Assembly: GCA_026119935.1 (NCBI GenBank)
Contig: JALRMH010000003.1
Coordinates: forward strand, 124,001-188,000
DNA length: 64,000 nucleotides
From: Endothia cerciana
Taxonomy: Eukaryota > Ascomycota > Sordariomycetes > Diaporthales > Cryphonectriaceae
Direction: 5' to 3'
Shown here in pieces: positions 23,225 to 34,835 of the stretch. The notes beneath the pieces were generated by a model. That model saw only the letters and a program-made list of their open reading frames with translations. It did not search any database and was not told the origin of the DNA. The position numbers were made by a program, and so were the translations under genes. Every line of letters starts with the position of its first letter. The stretch's first letter is position 1.

Positions 23225-24367
23225 ATGATACGAACACTCCGCTCGCCAGCACTGGCACGACGGCTCCAGCCCCTCGCCACGGGCACGACCACGGCGGCTT
23301 CGCCTCTGCAGAGGCTAGCAGCACGCGCATGGAGGGATACGTACAGGTCGGAACCCGCCCGACCAAAGGGCATACACACAGCATCTGGCGGCACGTGGAG
23401 GGCCGGACAGGCCAGGAGGGCGGAAACATGGCCACCGCCCCAACGGGGCCCGCAGGCGTGGAGGGGTACCGGCGCGGTGCCCTCGAGAACACCACAGAGG
23501 AGGAGCTTCGGCTGGTCGTGGTCGCGGCGGTCACAGGGCGGCGGCGGGCCGAGGCAGGAGCCGTCGCTGTCCTTCAGCGCGCGCATGCGCAAGCTCTCCC
23601 GCGAGTACGGGTGGGCCGCCGTGGGCGTGTACCTGGGCCTCAGCGTTGCCGACTTCCCCTTCTGCTTCCTGCTGGTAAGGTGGGTTGGGACTGATCGCAT
23701 CGGTACGTACCCCTGGCATAAGAGACCATTCTCCAGGGGAAACCCTCCCCCTCCCCCTCCCCTTCTTCTTCTTCTTCTTCTTCTTCCTCTTTTTCTTCTC
23801 TTCTCCTTTCTTTCCTTCATGCTTCTCTTGTGCTGACTGGCATCTGCCTGGGCAGCCGAGGCCGAGCACTGGGTTACGTCCAACGTCAAGAGATTCATCC
23901 CCGACAGCGCCAAGCAGCAGTGGCACGAATGGCGCGCCGCCATGAAGGGCGCCGAGAAGGAGCACTTTGGTGACAACCACGTCAGCGACGACGTGGAGAT
24001 GGTCGGCTGGGGTGTGGAGGAGGCACGGGAGAGGCACAGGGCGGACGCAAGTAGGTCGACCCTGATCTTCTTTCTTGCTCCTTTTTTTCTTCTCCTTTAG
24101 ACCCTCAACTGGTCTATACTCTTCCTCTCGCTTTTCCTGAACTGTCTTGGCGGCACTTGGCCTGGCTCTTTTACACGCCAGGTCGCAGGGCTCATCTGAC
24201 ACGCCATCACAGGTCTCGCGACGCAGCTCGCCCTCGCCTACGCCATCCACAAGACCTTCATATTCGTCCGGGTCCCCCTGGCCGCCGCCGTCACGCCCAA
24301 GGTCGTCAAGGTCCTGCGGTCGTGGGGGTGGCAGATCGGCAAGAGGAAGCCCAAGGCCAGCCGCTGA
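23225..24367 (+). CDS. DUF1279/FAM210-type mitochondrial membrane protein
   Basis: Three exons (23225-23702, 23856-24050, 24213-24367) give 275 residues with matching phases. The DUF1279 core begins at MRKLSREYGWAAVGVYLGLSVADFP, a conserved basic lead plus TM helix, continues FCFLLVRWVGTDRI and ends with a second helix region (ATQLALAYAIHKTFIFVRVPLAAAVTPKVV). The first 110 or so residues are rich in Arg, Ser and Ala, as expected of a mitochondrial presequence. Relatives are inner-membrane proteins (FAM210 in animals, Nat2-annotated in fungi) whose molecular function is poorly defined. Intron 1 carries a (TTC)n microsatellite. The start at 23225 was chosen because the region before it is leader-like and the next residues (MIRTLRSPALARRLQ) suit a targeting peptide. 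Confidence 0.85.
23762..23787 (+). repeat. (TTC)n microsatellite in DUF1279 intron 1
   Basis: About eight TTC units followed by imperfect CT-rich sequence, forming a long pyrimidine tract upstream of the 3' splice site. Confidence 0.9.
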
Positions 24368-25480
24368 GCGCCCCGGAAGCTAGATGGTCAGGTGGGGCAG
24401 GCGGGTGGGTGGCCTAGGACGGGACGGGCAGTTCCTACACCTGACCTGGGATGGATGGGTGGGTTTGTGTAAGTCCTTTCCGGTGGATCTCTCCAACATG
24501 ACTTCTGTATGCCCGCATCGGACGGCAACCTCCTCGGTATCAGCGAATAGAAAGGAACCAGGCGCAAGCGGCGGGAAAGGAGGAATAAAAAATAAAAAAT
24601 AATCGGGCTCATGAGGGCGGTCCTCGCCGTCGAGCTTGTACATTTATGTACTACGCCTTGTAGACTATATCACACCTCATAGACTATATACCCAGAGCGA
24701 GGACCACTCGCCCACGTAACCAAACCGGCGTTGTTCGTGTGTCCGGTGAAAATTCCCCCCACCGCAGGACCCGCTGCTGCCTCGGGAGGATTCTCCCCCA
24801 AGGGCCCTCGCATGTGGCGCGATCTATTGACCCTTCCCAGGACTGTATAGACACGACGCGCGGGCACGCCGACAACAAGCTCGAGGTCGTGACAGTCACG
24901 AGTCCGGTCCGTGTCGCGGCCTGCGCGGCGCAGCGACCCGGAGGGGGCTCCTTCAGGAGGCTGCGTGGGGAGGTTGAGCATGACAGAGCTGGTTTTTGCT
25001 GCCCCCGCCTCCCGCCTCCCGCCTCCCGCCCCCGAACTTGAGCTGTTCAAGAAGAGTCAGGCTCCTCAGGAGGCATCCAACTCATATTCCCCTCGAGCTG
25101 AGTCGAGTCTGCCCCCCGCGGGGGGGGGGGGGCGGCCATCGGATCCGCCACGTAAGGGGCTGGGGATCCTGACGACGACGAGGGCTGTAAGAGCGGGTGC
25201 ACGCGCCGGCTCCGGGAAGCCTCCTTGCCGGCAGTGAGCCACGAGCCCTGTCTGCGGTATGTGGACTAGTGATCATCCAGCAGGAAGCGGCACGGACGAG
25301 GCAGCTGACGAGGGACCCGACGAGATGTCATGCGACGACGCGATGTCCGTTAGAGTTCCAGGATCCCCGATTTTTTGAATTTTTTTGAATTTTTCTTTCT
25401 CTTGTCTGGGGTTTTCTCTCTCTCTCCCTCTCTCTCTCTCTCGCTCTGTCTCTTTCTCTCCACTCCCGACCCCCTCCTCC

Positions 25481-25514
25481 ATCTCCCATCTCCCATCTCC
25501 CATCTCCCATCTCC
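25481..25514 (+). repeat. (ATCTCCC)n heptamer repeat
   Basis: 4.9 copies of a 7-bp unit, preceded by a CT dinucleotide-rich tract at about 25414-25462. The whole block is polypyrimidine on the plus strand. Confidence 0.9.
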
Positions 25515-26571
25515 TCTTTTCTAGAAGGACGCATGGAAGGCCTCGCGCCCCTCGTACGATCCTGGAAACTTGGTCTGATCAGGCGCAGGATGTGAGGTCG
25601 AAATAAGGTTCAAAAATGACTTGACCTGCTCGCAGCCAAGGCACTAATCGGGAGGGGAGGTGACGAAGGCCGTGCGGCTTCCGATGGGAAGGTTTGGACT
25701 TACTCGCGGGGCCCGGGGGGGGGGGCGGCCTCACAAGCCCGCTGGCGCTGGACAAGTGTTCTCGCGGTCCTCGAGGGAGAGAGTCTGACGGGGAGGGTCC
25801 GCCACAGATTTGGGATGAGGGACCGTCCTCGCCTTCAGTCAATGCAACTGCACGCCAACATGGGATGAGGCTGGGTTGTTTTTGGGGGGGGGGGGGCGCC
25901 GGGAATGGGGGCACTTGAGGGTCTGAAGAGGGGCCGGGGGGCGGTTGAGGTACCGAGCATGCGGGATCAAATGGTGGGCTGCGAGGTCGCTAGTGTCGTG
26001 TGCACAGCTATCTCCCATTTCGGCTCACCTTGGGTGGACAAGTCCCGCAGGCCTCTCTGCATGAGGTTTTCTGGGACCTGTGCCCATGGACGCATCCTCG
26101 CCTGAGACCCATCTCAAGGCTCGCGTGCCCGAGCACTACTAGTGCCCACTCTGCCTCCGCCCACAGGCGTTCGAACTTCCGGGACGCCACAGCTGTGGTG
26201 GGGGCCTACACGCTTGAGCTCCGCGGCCCATCGTCATCATGATTCGAGACAAGTGGGCGGCCGCGTGCTCATGGCCCTCTGAAGAGACCTGGACGTCTCC
26301 ACAGGACGCCTACCACATGGTACTAATAGTAGCTCCTCACGTGCTCCACGACGTCAAAGGGGTGACTACACCTCCCGCCGCCGCACGGCCACGAGCAACG
26401 AACGTACGTACTCGAGGGGGGGGGGATATGGGGCCGCCAAGGAAAATTTTGGGGGGTCCCTATCGGACCGGACCCGATGCCACGGGGCACCCGGGGGGTC
26501 TGGTTCTGCTGTTCTGGTCTTTTATCGCCCACCTCTTCTTCTCCTTCGACGGGATGCTGCGATATCTGGAG

Positions 26572-26618
26572 GGGGACGGGGACGGGGACGGGGACGGGGA
26601 CGGGGACGGGGACGGGGA
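26572..26618 (+). repeat. (GGGGAC)n repeat, G-quadruplex-like
   Basis: 7.8 perfect copies of a hexamer, giving eight runs of four G separated by AC. Four such runs with two-base loops are enough for an intramolecular G-quadruplex, so the plus strand could form one or two in tandem. Confidence 0.95.
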
Positions 26619-28010
26619 GTTTGCAGCATCTCCCTTCCCCCCCCCTCCCCCCAAGGACATCGAGTTAGCCGTAGCCGGTATCGTGTACAGTAGTCCCGCT
26701 CCAGCATCTCTGCCGCGGTACGGCCCTTTCAGCGGAGATTTCCGCACCGTGGTTGCGCGGTCCAGGCCCCCGTAAAAGCCCCGAGGGCCCCCTCATCAGC
26801 GTCTCTCGAGGGGGGAGATGACGCCCGAGTCAGCGAATCTTCGGAAGAGGGCAGCGACTGACTCCTGCAAAAGTATCAGTATCACGGGGAGACACTACTC
26901 CGCTAGATGAGACAGTTAAGCCCGTCCTGCCACCGAAACAGGGCTCCACATGTCCAACAACCCACAAACCCCCCCCCCCCCCCTTTCGCCCGTTCCTCCC
27001 TGAACCCACAGCGAGGCGATGATCAGCGTGGATGCGATCCTTTCATGGGAATGACAAGAATTCGGTGCCTCGGGAACTCGGAGGGCCTGGGCAGCCTTTG
27101 TCGCTGGGGGATGGGACGTTCATCAAAGCGCCCGGGCATGGAGCACCGGCCTTGTTATCCTAAAGGGGACCAGCGAGACGGAGGCCGAAGCTAATTCTCT
27201 GGAGATGTGGGCTCGCCACGCCCCGGCCTGGACATGATCGCGGGAACAACACGCCTCGAGATGTCACATTTTGACGACGGACGATGACGATGATCTTCAC
27301 GAGGGTTACCAAGAGGAAAGAAGGAAGGAAGGAAGGGGGCAAAAAGAAGAAGGAAAAAGAAAGGGGGGGGGGAAAGGAAGAGAGAAAAAAAAAGGGAGAA
27401 TCCGGGCAAGCGCCAAAGCTTGAATCCCCCGTCGCGACGAGTGGTGATATCTGTCTTGTTCTCCTGTCCTCCTCTGTTGGTGCAGCCACAGCCTCGGTGA
27501 CCACTCCAAGAATTATTCGCGGATGGTCCCCACAGCAGAGGAGCAAGCGTGGAGTGCAATTAAGGTTTACACTAGACAGGGATTAGGCTGAGACCCGCAT
27601 GTACATACAGCCTTAGCCTTGCCCTGCAGCATGCGACCTCCCCCCCCCCCCCAGTCTGGCAGGTCAGGTAACGACGTAACCCGAGGGTGAAATGAAATAA
27701 AATAAAGAGGTTGCCTGGAGGAATTGTCGTGCTATCAAAGCGCTACCATGGTATGTGTGCTGAGGAACCAACCAGGCGGGAATGAGGGGCTGGGTTCCGA
27801 GCCGCCTCGGGAGGGCGCCTTGAGACGGCGGAGGTTTATAGACAGGTGGGCGTCGACTAACTTGTCCGATCATACAGCTGAGGGTGGGTGCCGCATGTCG
27901 ATGGCCTCGCCCTCGCTGTTTCAACTCGGACGGTGGAAAAGCGGATGTCTGCCTCGGGTTGGGAGCCCGTAACCGTGTCAAGGTATCCGTCGAAACCCCC
28001 GGGATCACCC

Positions 28011-28035
28011 TCATCATCATCATCATCATCATCAT
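28011..28035 (+). repeat. (TCA)n microsatellite
   Basis: About eight trinucleotide units in non-coding sequence. Confidence 0.9.
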
Positions 28036-29187
28036 ACTACATAATACGCGGGATGACGAGCGCGTTATTATCTCCCGGAAGGGTCGCCCCCATAGCTGAC
28101 TCGTCGGGAGCCTACTGTGACGGGCATGTCCCATCATGGAGAATATCCTCTTCCCTGGCGGCCGGTACTCGCTGACACGCAGGTTGGGAAATTTCTGGAG
28201 GATCCCGAAACGAAACTTTGTCGCTCGTAAGTCCGAGTGCGGCCCAAGTCCGGGAATGCCAATGATGCCCAGAGCGCCGGCGGGCCCTTGGCCCTGTGAG
28301 GTTCCCGGGTGACGAGGGGAAGGGAAATGCTGGACCCCTCGGCGGATCTTCCGGCCTAACCAGTCATGCATTTTTTTTATTTTTTATTTTTTATTTTTGT
28401 ACGGAGCGACGGGTTGTGTCACGATGGAACCGCGCTGGTGAACGAAACAAGTTCGACGTCCGGCCCTCAGAAACCTTATTCCGCGAGGCAAGACACTAGA
28501 TGGTTTCACGGGCTGACAGAGGGCCTGCAAGAGCTGAAGCATAGAGCTGCGCCCACCCCCATCCTCGTTCCGGTAACACGAGAGGTGCTTCGTCCTGGAA
28601 CCCTATGGATGATTAGTGTGCACGTCGCCACCCACCCCCCGGGTCACCCGTCCAGCCCGCCGTGGTCCGGGGACGGCCGCGTCGGTCTCTCCCCCCATGG
28701 CTCCGTCGCGGAGCCGCAGAGTCTCCCCGTTTCAGGATACATCAACACGCGGCAGGTTGGTGTACGAGACCGGATTTGGGCCGAGGATAATAAGCTTCGC
28801 AGGAGGCGTCATGATGAGGCTTCGAGAAGTTGTGGGGCCCTTTTCTTCTTCGAAACAGATCACGCTTGGTCCACGTATCTTTTGGACTAAGTACTACAAG
28901 CCCACGCGAGATATGATGCTTGGCTAGTTCGGCGCCAACGCCAAGTGGACCGGGTGAGGCTGTTCTTACTGTGGTACTATGCAGTACAGGGCTGACCAGC
29001 CAAGCTGCCCTCTGCCTGCCACTCTCGTCCCTGAGGCCTCTCGACGACCAGCCTCGGCAGGAGAGGGCAGATTGTTTTCTTTCTTGGCCCTTAGGCCTAT
29101 GAGGGGGCGCTAACACCTCGACCCATGCGGGCTGTATAGAGTAGGTTGGACCGGCGGTGTGGCCCTTTGCTAAAGCCTTGTTTTGCT

Positions 29188-29189
<2 letters not shown>

Positions 29190-29218
<29 letters not shown>
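29190..29218 (+). repeat. 29-T homopolymer
   Basis: Uninterrupted T run followed by CC, a further seven T and more pyrimidines. On the minus strand it resembles a poly(A) tract, but no retroposed gene or target duplication is recognisable next to it. Confidence 0.9.
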
Positions 29219-31315
29219 CCTTTTTTTCCCCCTTTTCTTGAATCTTGAATCTTGGGAAGTGGTTCCCGTAGAGGCTGTCTACGGATGGATATTCGGTCCG
29301 CAGGCCTTATCCGGAGTTCGAGGGATGTTACAACTGCCCTTTCCAGCCCGGAACTCGCCGTTGCACCCAGTGTCAAGATGCAGACGCAGGCCAGGGAGGC
29401 AGGCCAGGTCTCTGGACGGAGACGCGATCAACCTGACACCCTATGTACAGGTTGGGGGTGGTGTGTGTATTGACTCGGCTGATCAGCCTGGTATGAGGAC
29501 AGCGCCGTTCCAAACCTGCGACGGCTACTACGCGTCAGCACAGCGCCATGTCGTCGATTGCGCGCTATGCGTGTCATAATCTACCATAGTACCATACATA
29601 AGTCCTACTATGCCACCGGAATCCGTTTTCTGCCTGCCACGGATCAGCCTCCAGAGTATCCTTGATCCCCCAGGGTGGGCATGCCCAGGGGGGTCCCTGA
29701 AGAGGCGTTGGCCATCAAGATTAGCGACCCGGCCTAGTTGACCTGATGGAGACCCGAGATCCCAGGGCCCGGCTCAAGAACACGCCGGATATAATGGGGC
29801 TTTGTTGCTATATCCGCGGTGGAGGGGACCCTCTTGAGACAGATAGGGCACACACGAGGGTCTCTACCGACCAACACCCTTCCTCCGCCTACCGTGTAGG
29901 CTCACAAGGCTGCAACACATAGCCTTGTCGGTTTCCCTTGTAGACAACGCGCAGCGAGGGGCCTCTGAATACTATTCCCCTCCTTCCCCCTCCCCCTCCC
30001 GCACCCGCCGTGTTTTTTTAAGCTCAGGATGAGGCTGAGGGGCAGGACGGGCGGGCGGGAAGGTGACCCTCCTGATGTCCAACTGCTGGTAAGGCCCCTC
30101 CCCCCCCCCCCCCCCACAGGCCGAGAGAGAGTCTGAACCAGCTTTTGTGGGACCCCGGAAAGTTTCCGTCGATACTGACTCACTGAGGGCCCCACGAAGC
30201 TTGCTCCGTGGAGATGCTGCTCTCGCTACCCGATGGCCCTCTTCTGAAGAGACGGGACAAAGGTGTCAGACCGACGACAGTGGACAGGAACGGCAGGTCC
30301 TTGCCGACTCACCCGGGGGGGGCTTAAACCTTACTCTGGGTCTTCAGACGGACCCGGCTGCGTACAGGACATATGTGCAGCTGGCCCCAGCACGGTACCG
30401 CAATGTATCGAGGTCGAGCTTCGAGCGGGCGCCCCGTGCGCTCGCTGCTGCAACTGTCAAGATTTCCGCAGCCTTGGACCTGGGACTAGCGTTGCGATAC
30501 CCGGCCCGGCCAGGTCTGGCGGGCGTCTACCTCTGGGCTACATGGCCTCCCCGCCGGCGGCGCCCCACGTCCCAGGTCCCTAGCCTGTCCCGGGTACTTG
30601 GTACGCTGCCGTCTGTGCAATCTTGCGATGAGACGTCCCCTCTTCTCCCAGGTTCGTGACCGAGATGTCTCTGACAGCAGCCTGCCACCTGTCCGTCTCG
30701 TGGGCCGCCAGCCCCGAGGTGCACACCGACCAGGGAGTGATGGGCTTCTTTCCTCCCTCATGTGCGCACACGCACTGCGGGGGCGAACCTAGGTACGAAG
30801 AGGCGAGTAGCCTGTTTCCGACCAGGCCCGTACCGAAGTCAAAGGACCACCCGGGAAGAGGGCCAGCGAGGGGGCGTCGACTCGGCCTCGGACAAGTCGA
30901 ACGCGGGGGGGGCCCGCCATCAATCTTATCCTTCAGTGATCTACCCAGCGACGCATGACGAGTGGCGTCCTTGGTCGAACCTTCGTCACGAGACCAAGAA
31001 AGTCTCGGGCAAGGTTGTCCTGAGGTCAGCGAGCCGAGATGAACAACGAGGCGCCTTTTGCCCGCCCCGGGCATGCCTCGTGTCGTGTCAGAAACAGGCC
31101 TGCCCAGGATACGACATGCCAGTCCCGACTGTGGCGCCGCCCGTCCACCAGAGCTCCTACTACAGTATGGATGGTAGTTGATCTCTTTGCCACGAACGAG
31201 CGACCATGAGCCCACATATCTGGGTGATCAGAATGGACACATGAGTCGGCTCGGCACGGCTATGAGACCTCTTGTCTCGATCCTGGCCCCCCCCGGTCCC
31301 CCTCCTCCTCCCCCT

Positions 31316-31391
31316 TCTCTCCCTCTCCCTCTCCATCTCCCCTCTCCCTCTCCCTCTCCCTCTCCCTCTCCCTCTCCCTCTCCCTCTCCCC
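31316..31391 (+). repeat. (CTCTCC)n minisatellite
   Basis: About twelve copies of a pyrimidine hexamer with one variant unit (CTCCAT). The tract is polypurine/polypyrimidine with mirror symmetry and could adopt triplex (H-DNA) structure. Confidence 0.9.
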
Positions 31392-32321
31392 TGGCTGTCT
31401 GGTGCTCAGGCGTGTGTACTTTTAAGCAGAGTCATGGGGAGGGGGATCTGCTCCAATGCAACGGAGCGCTAGGCATGGATCGCGGGATGGGATCGCAGGT
31501 CGAAGAAGGGGGGGGGGGGTAGGGAGTTACGTATGTACCATCATACATCCATGGAAGTATACGTGGGGAATTTTAAGCTTTCGGACTTGTTGCGATCATT
31601 TCTTCTCGCTGCTTGGGTCCTGGGCCTGGGGGGGGGGGGCTACGTGGGATGGGATGGGACCTATGCCAGAATAGACTCAGGTCCTGGTCTCCCCCCAATC
31701 CCCCGGCTGACGTTGATGAGGACTTGGTGTGGCCTACCTCGTCAACGTCCCGGTCCACTTTCCTGCAAGGCTAGAACCATGTTTAGTCTGCCCGGGTATA
31801 AGTATCTCAGTCCTGTCCTGCCCGTCCCTCCTCCTTCCGAGGCTGGGTCATATTGGATCCTGTCGTATTATCCACACCCACAGCTTATTACTCTTGTTCC
31901 CGGTTAATTCCCATACGGTCAACCTCCTCAACAGCATCCATTCCGGATCCCCAGGCCGAACTCGCGAGAGGATCTGGGCCCCCATCCCAAGGTACAGATC
32001 CGGCAGGCCTGGTTGACGATCCTGCCTATCACAACAACGGCTGGGGGGGAACGGCCAACCGCGAAACCTTCGGGTGACCCTTGGGCCAAGAACCAGCTAT
32101 CTGACGCCTCATCTCCAGCCCGCCAGTGCAGGAAGCCGCACGGGACGTTTCACCACAGGAACGGCGGGACAAGGAAGAAAAAAAAGAAAAAAAAAAAAAG
32201 CAAGCCTGCCTCTCCCCCTTCACCACCAGCCCCCCGGTCCTCCACCCGTGATAAAACGGCCTGTCCTCCCCCCCCTCCCAACCCCCCTCCTCTCACCTCG
32301 CCTGTGCACCCTCCGGACAAG

Positions 32322-32843
32322 ATGCTCTCCCTCAACAGCAACACGTGTCACATGCCATTCCGCAACCTCTCCGCACCCTCAATGCCAGCAGAGACACCCT
32401 ACTTCCCACACTTCACCTCCATGGGCGGCCCCGTGCAGATGCCACCAACACCGCAGCAGGAGACGCCGCTGAGCCCACAGTCGAGACCTGCGACGGCCAG
32501 CACCGAGGGCTCCTACTTCGGGTCCTGCCCCCTGCCAGAAGCAGCGCGGCCGGCGCACGCCGCCATAAGTCCACCGGCGGACTACAACAACCTGGACCCG
32601 GACACGGTGGCCCAGGCCCTGGAGATCGCGCGGGACAGCCCCGACGTGGCGGGGGACTCGGTCGTCAGCGGCATCCTCGAGTCGGCGCTGTCGCAGCTGT
32701 GGGGCAGGGTCATGGGCAGCCCCGAGAGCTATGTCATGACCACCGGGGAGTTCGCCGTGTTCAACTTCTACCAGCACCGGTTCGTGGGGAACAAGGTCGC
32801 CATCGCCGCGCGCAGGAGGTTCTGGGACAGCCCGCACGCCTGA
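32322..32843 (+). CDS. Conserved fungal hypothetical protein
   Basis: Single-exon frame of 173 residues. I recall similar short proteins in Sordariomycetes but no function for them. The N-terminal half is Pro/Ser/Thr-rich and probably disordered (PFRNLSAPSMP, QQETPLSPQSRP). The C-terminal half looks folded and conserved: an acidic helix (DPDTVAQALEIARDSPDV), then VSGILESALSQLWGRV, YVMTTGEFAVFNFYQHRF and a basic end (AIAARRRFWDS). No signal peptide or TM helix. The ATG at 32322 was chosen over the open frame reaching back to 32013, because the upstream part is poly-Lys and Pro encoded by an A run and C runs, as in a leader. It sits downstream of the long gene-free interval. Confidence 0.75.
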   Translation: MLSLNSNTCHMPFRNLSAPSMPAETPYFPHFTSMGGPVQMPPTPQQETPLSPQSRPATASTEGSYFGSCPLPEAARPAHAAISPPADYNNLDPDTVAQALEIARDSPDVAGDSVVSGILESALSQLWGRVMGSPESYVMTTGEFAVFNFYQHRFVGNKVAIAARRRFWDSPHA

Positions 32844-33016
32844 GGCGCCGGGCGCCCCTCGACAGACAAAGGATGGGACGCCCCTCCCCGCGCACGGTGT
32901 CAGTATATACGTACCAGCGTAGGCTGCGGAGGGGGGGGGGGGGGGTTGGGGGCAAAGAAGCAGCCGCCGCCCACGGCCGGGCGATGAGCACCTCTGGCCT
33001 TCCCCGAACAGAAGTA

Positions 33017-33017
<1 letters not shown>

Positions 33018-33100
<83 letters not shown>

Positions 33101-33101
33101 G
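33018..33101 (+). repeat. (CCTG)7(TCTG)14 tetranucleotide repeat
   Basis: 84 bp: seven CCTG units then fourteen TCTG units, uninterrupted. It lies about 175 bp after the stop of the hypothetical gene and is probably within its 3' untranslated region or just beyond. Confidence 0.95.
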
Positions 33102-33500
33102 CACCGCCCCGGGGACAATGGAAAGCGTCCTCCCGAAGCGGGGGACTGTCTATATGCAGGATCGAGCGGCGCAAACAAGAAGGGACCGCACGGTGGTAGC
33201 CAACGGCCCCTCTGCTCCCCACCGAGGTGGGCGGGACACCTACACAACCCGACGAGCAGTCTACTGAGGTCCCGGGTGGCGGCGAGGGGGAGGTAATGGG
33301 CAGCATGGTGGAAAAGATCCCAAAGCATTACCCGGTACATATGCAAGCACGGAAGGGAAAGCATTCTGACGGAGTTTGGCCTCGGTGATCCCCACTGAGG
33401 GACTGGATCTGATGATACCGGGGGGATTTGGTGTTTTTTTGTTCTTATTTTTGGTCTTTTTTGATCTTTCTCCTTTTTCGGGGGTCTTTTTTCCTTCTTC

Positions 33501-33561
33501 TCTCACTCACTCTTTCTCTCTCACTCTCACTCTCACTCTCTCTCTCTCTCTGTCTGTCTCT
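33501..33561 (+). repeat. CT/CACT-rich simple repeat
   Basis: Mixed (CTCA)n, (CT)n and (GTCT)n pyrimidine-rich microsatellite. Confidence 0.8.
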
Positions 33562-34607
33562 TTTCTTCTGCATATACATAGGGGCGTCAAACTGTGGTTG
33601 CTGATACCCTGCTCTTTGGCCTTTTGCCATTCAGACACGGGGGACTGAAGAGTTCCTGGTCAAAGTCCAATTGAAGCCGTTGCCACGCATCACTGCTCAT
33701 CTTGCTCATCTCGCTCACCTCGCTCATTATCGTGCCCGGCATCCACGTCCAGATATAGGACGTTAAGCCGCTGTGCCCCACTAGTGCCACTGATACTGTG
33801 ATGCTTTACCAGGGTCTTCCAGCATGCCCAGTATGGGAGGATGGCTTCCTTGCAGGTACCACATAGTATAGTACCTGGCCTGGCAGTCAGCCTCTCCGGG
33901 AGGTCGAGGCCAGCAGACAACCCACTCTGCGTACTTAGCCTAGGAACGTTCGCTCCGGGAGCAAGCCCACAGGATCGAACCGCCCACCCCCCCCCCCCCC
34001 AAGAGGGCATGGCTTGCGGTCCATTGTGGTCCTCACACGACCAGACGATCTGCCTCCCCCCCCCCCCGGTTCCTGCACCATGCACCGACACCCTGTGTCC
34101 GCAGCGACTGCTCCAGACAAACGAACCTCTCAGCACAGGCCCCAAGAGTCCGGGGACGTTGCATCCTGGACGCAGGGGCCACGCAGGCCTGGCGGGCCAG
34201 AGGAACCACCTCCCCGATTCAGCCGGAGCACACAGGACCTTGGCCGCCCAATCTACTACTACTATGGTGCGCTTTATCTCTGCACCCGCCCGAGCTGTCG
34301 TATTGCCGGGTCTGGCGCACGCGCAATGGCGTTATTCTCCCGGAAAAGGGGCGGCAGGGTGCTCGTGTACGGTGCCGATCTTCCAGGACGCCGTACATAA
34401 GGTCCTCGATGGCTCGTCGCTGCAGAGACGCGCTCTGCCCTGCGCATCGCGTCTTGTGTGGCGGACTCGTCGTCTAACCGTCCTCAAGCGACAAGCCCGG
34501 TCTGTCATCTCGCGATCGTCGGGCCCCTAAGCTCCCAAGAGGCAAGCGACGGCTTCCCTCATTTTCAGCCGAGAGGAAAGAACAGAGTTGGTGAGATAAA
34601 AAATATT

Positions 34608-34642
34608 CCCATCCCATCCCATCCCATCCCATCCCATCCCAT
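34608..34642 (+). repeat. (CCCAT)7 pentamer repeat
   Basis: Seven perfect copies, about 190 bp before the PNGase A-like start codon, followed by a CT-rich leader-like stretch. Confidence 0.9.
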
Positions 34643-34835
34643 CTCCTCTCCTTTCCTCTTCCCTCCTCACCCCTCACCCGGAGAACCCGTCGCCACGGGG
34701 TTCAGCTCTTCCGATACCGCCCAGAACGGACTCGGGAACGCGGGAGAGGTACGGGGGGTTCCCGAAGGGCGTGGCGAAGAAACGGCCAGACCGAAGGCTA
34801 TCCGGCCCCAACCGTCCAGTGCGGCAGCGTGCGTG

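Larger units (their letters stand above)
24368..32321. other. 7.9-kb repeat-rich interval without a recognisable gene
   Basis: No frame here shows a domain, a fungal splice pattern or a credible leader. The longer frames (for example 27664-28371 minus, 30580-31215 minus, 30147-30659 plus) read as Arg/Pro/Ser/Gly-rich noise of GC-rich DNA. The stretch is marked by many G or C homopolymers of 9-16 bases (near 25120, 25720, 25885, 26415, 26975, 27640, 30100, 31510 and 31630), a 29-T run and several short tandem repeats listed separately. It could be an extended regulatory region for the gene at 32322, a non-coding transcript region, or decayed repeats. Sequence alone does not decide. Confidence 0.55.
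32844..34835. other. Repeat-rich intergenic interval
   Basis: 2 kb without a recognisable gene. It holds a G run near 32931-32945, three tandem repeats (listed), and C runs near 33986-34000 and 34057-34067. The last part, with the CCCAT repeat, is promoter or leader of the PNGase A-like gene. Confidence 0.5.

Noticed and set aside
29190..29218. Poly(A) tail of a retroposed gene (minus strand)
   Set aside because: No coding remnant or target duplication adjoins the T run; other homopolymers are equally common here.
30580..31215. 211-codon minus-strand frame in the gene-free interval
   Set aside because: Random-looking composition (Arg/Ser/Gly/Pro), no domain, overlaps equally long frames on the other strand.
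32013..32321. N-terminal extension of the 32.3-kb protein
   Set aside because: The extension is poly-Lys and poly-Pro derived from A and C runs, like a leader; the conserved part starts after ATG 32322.
33965..33985. Possible minus-strand tRNA (GGTTCGATCC B-box-like)
   Set aside because: Flanking bases do not form a T-stem, acceptor stem or A box, so no cloverleaf can be drawn.
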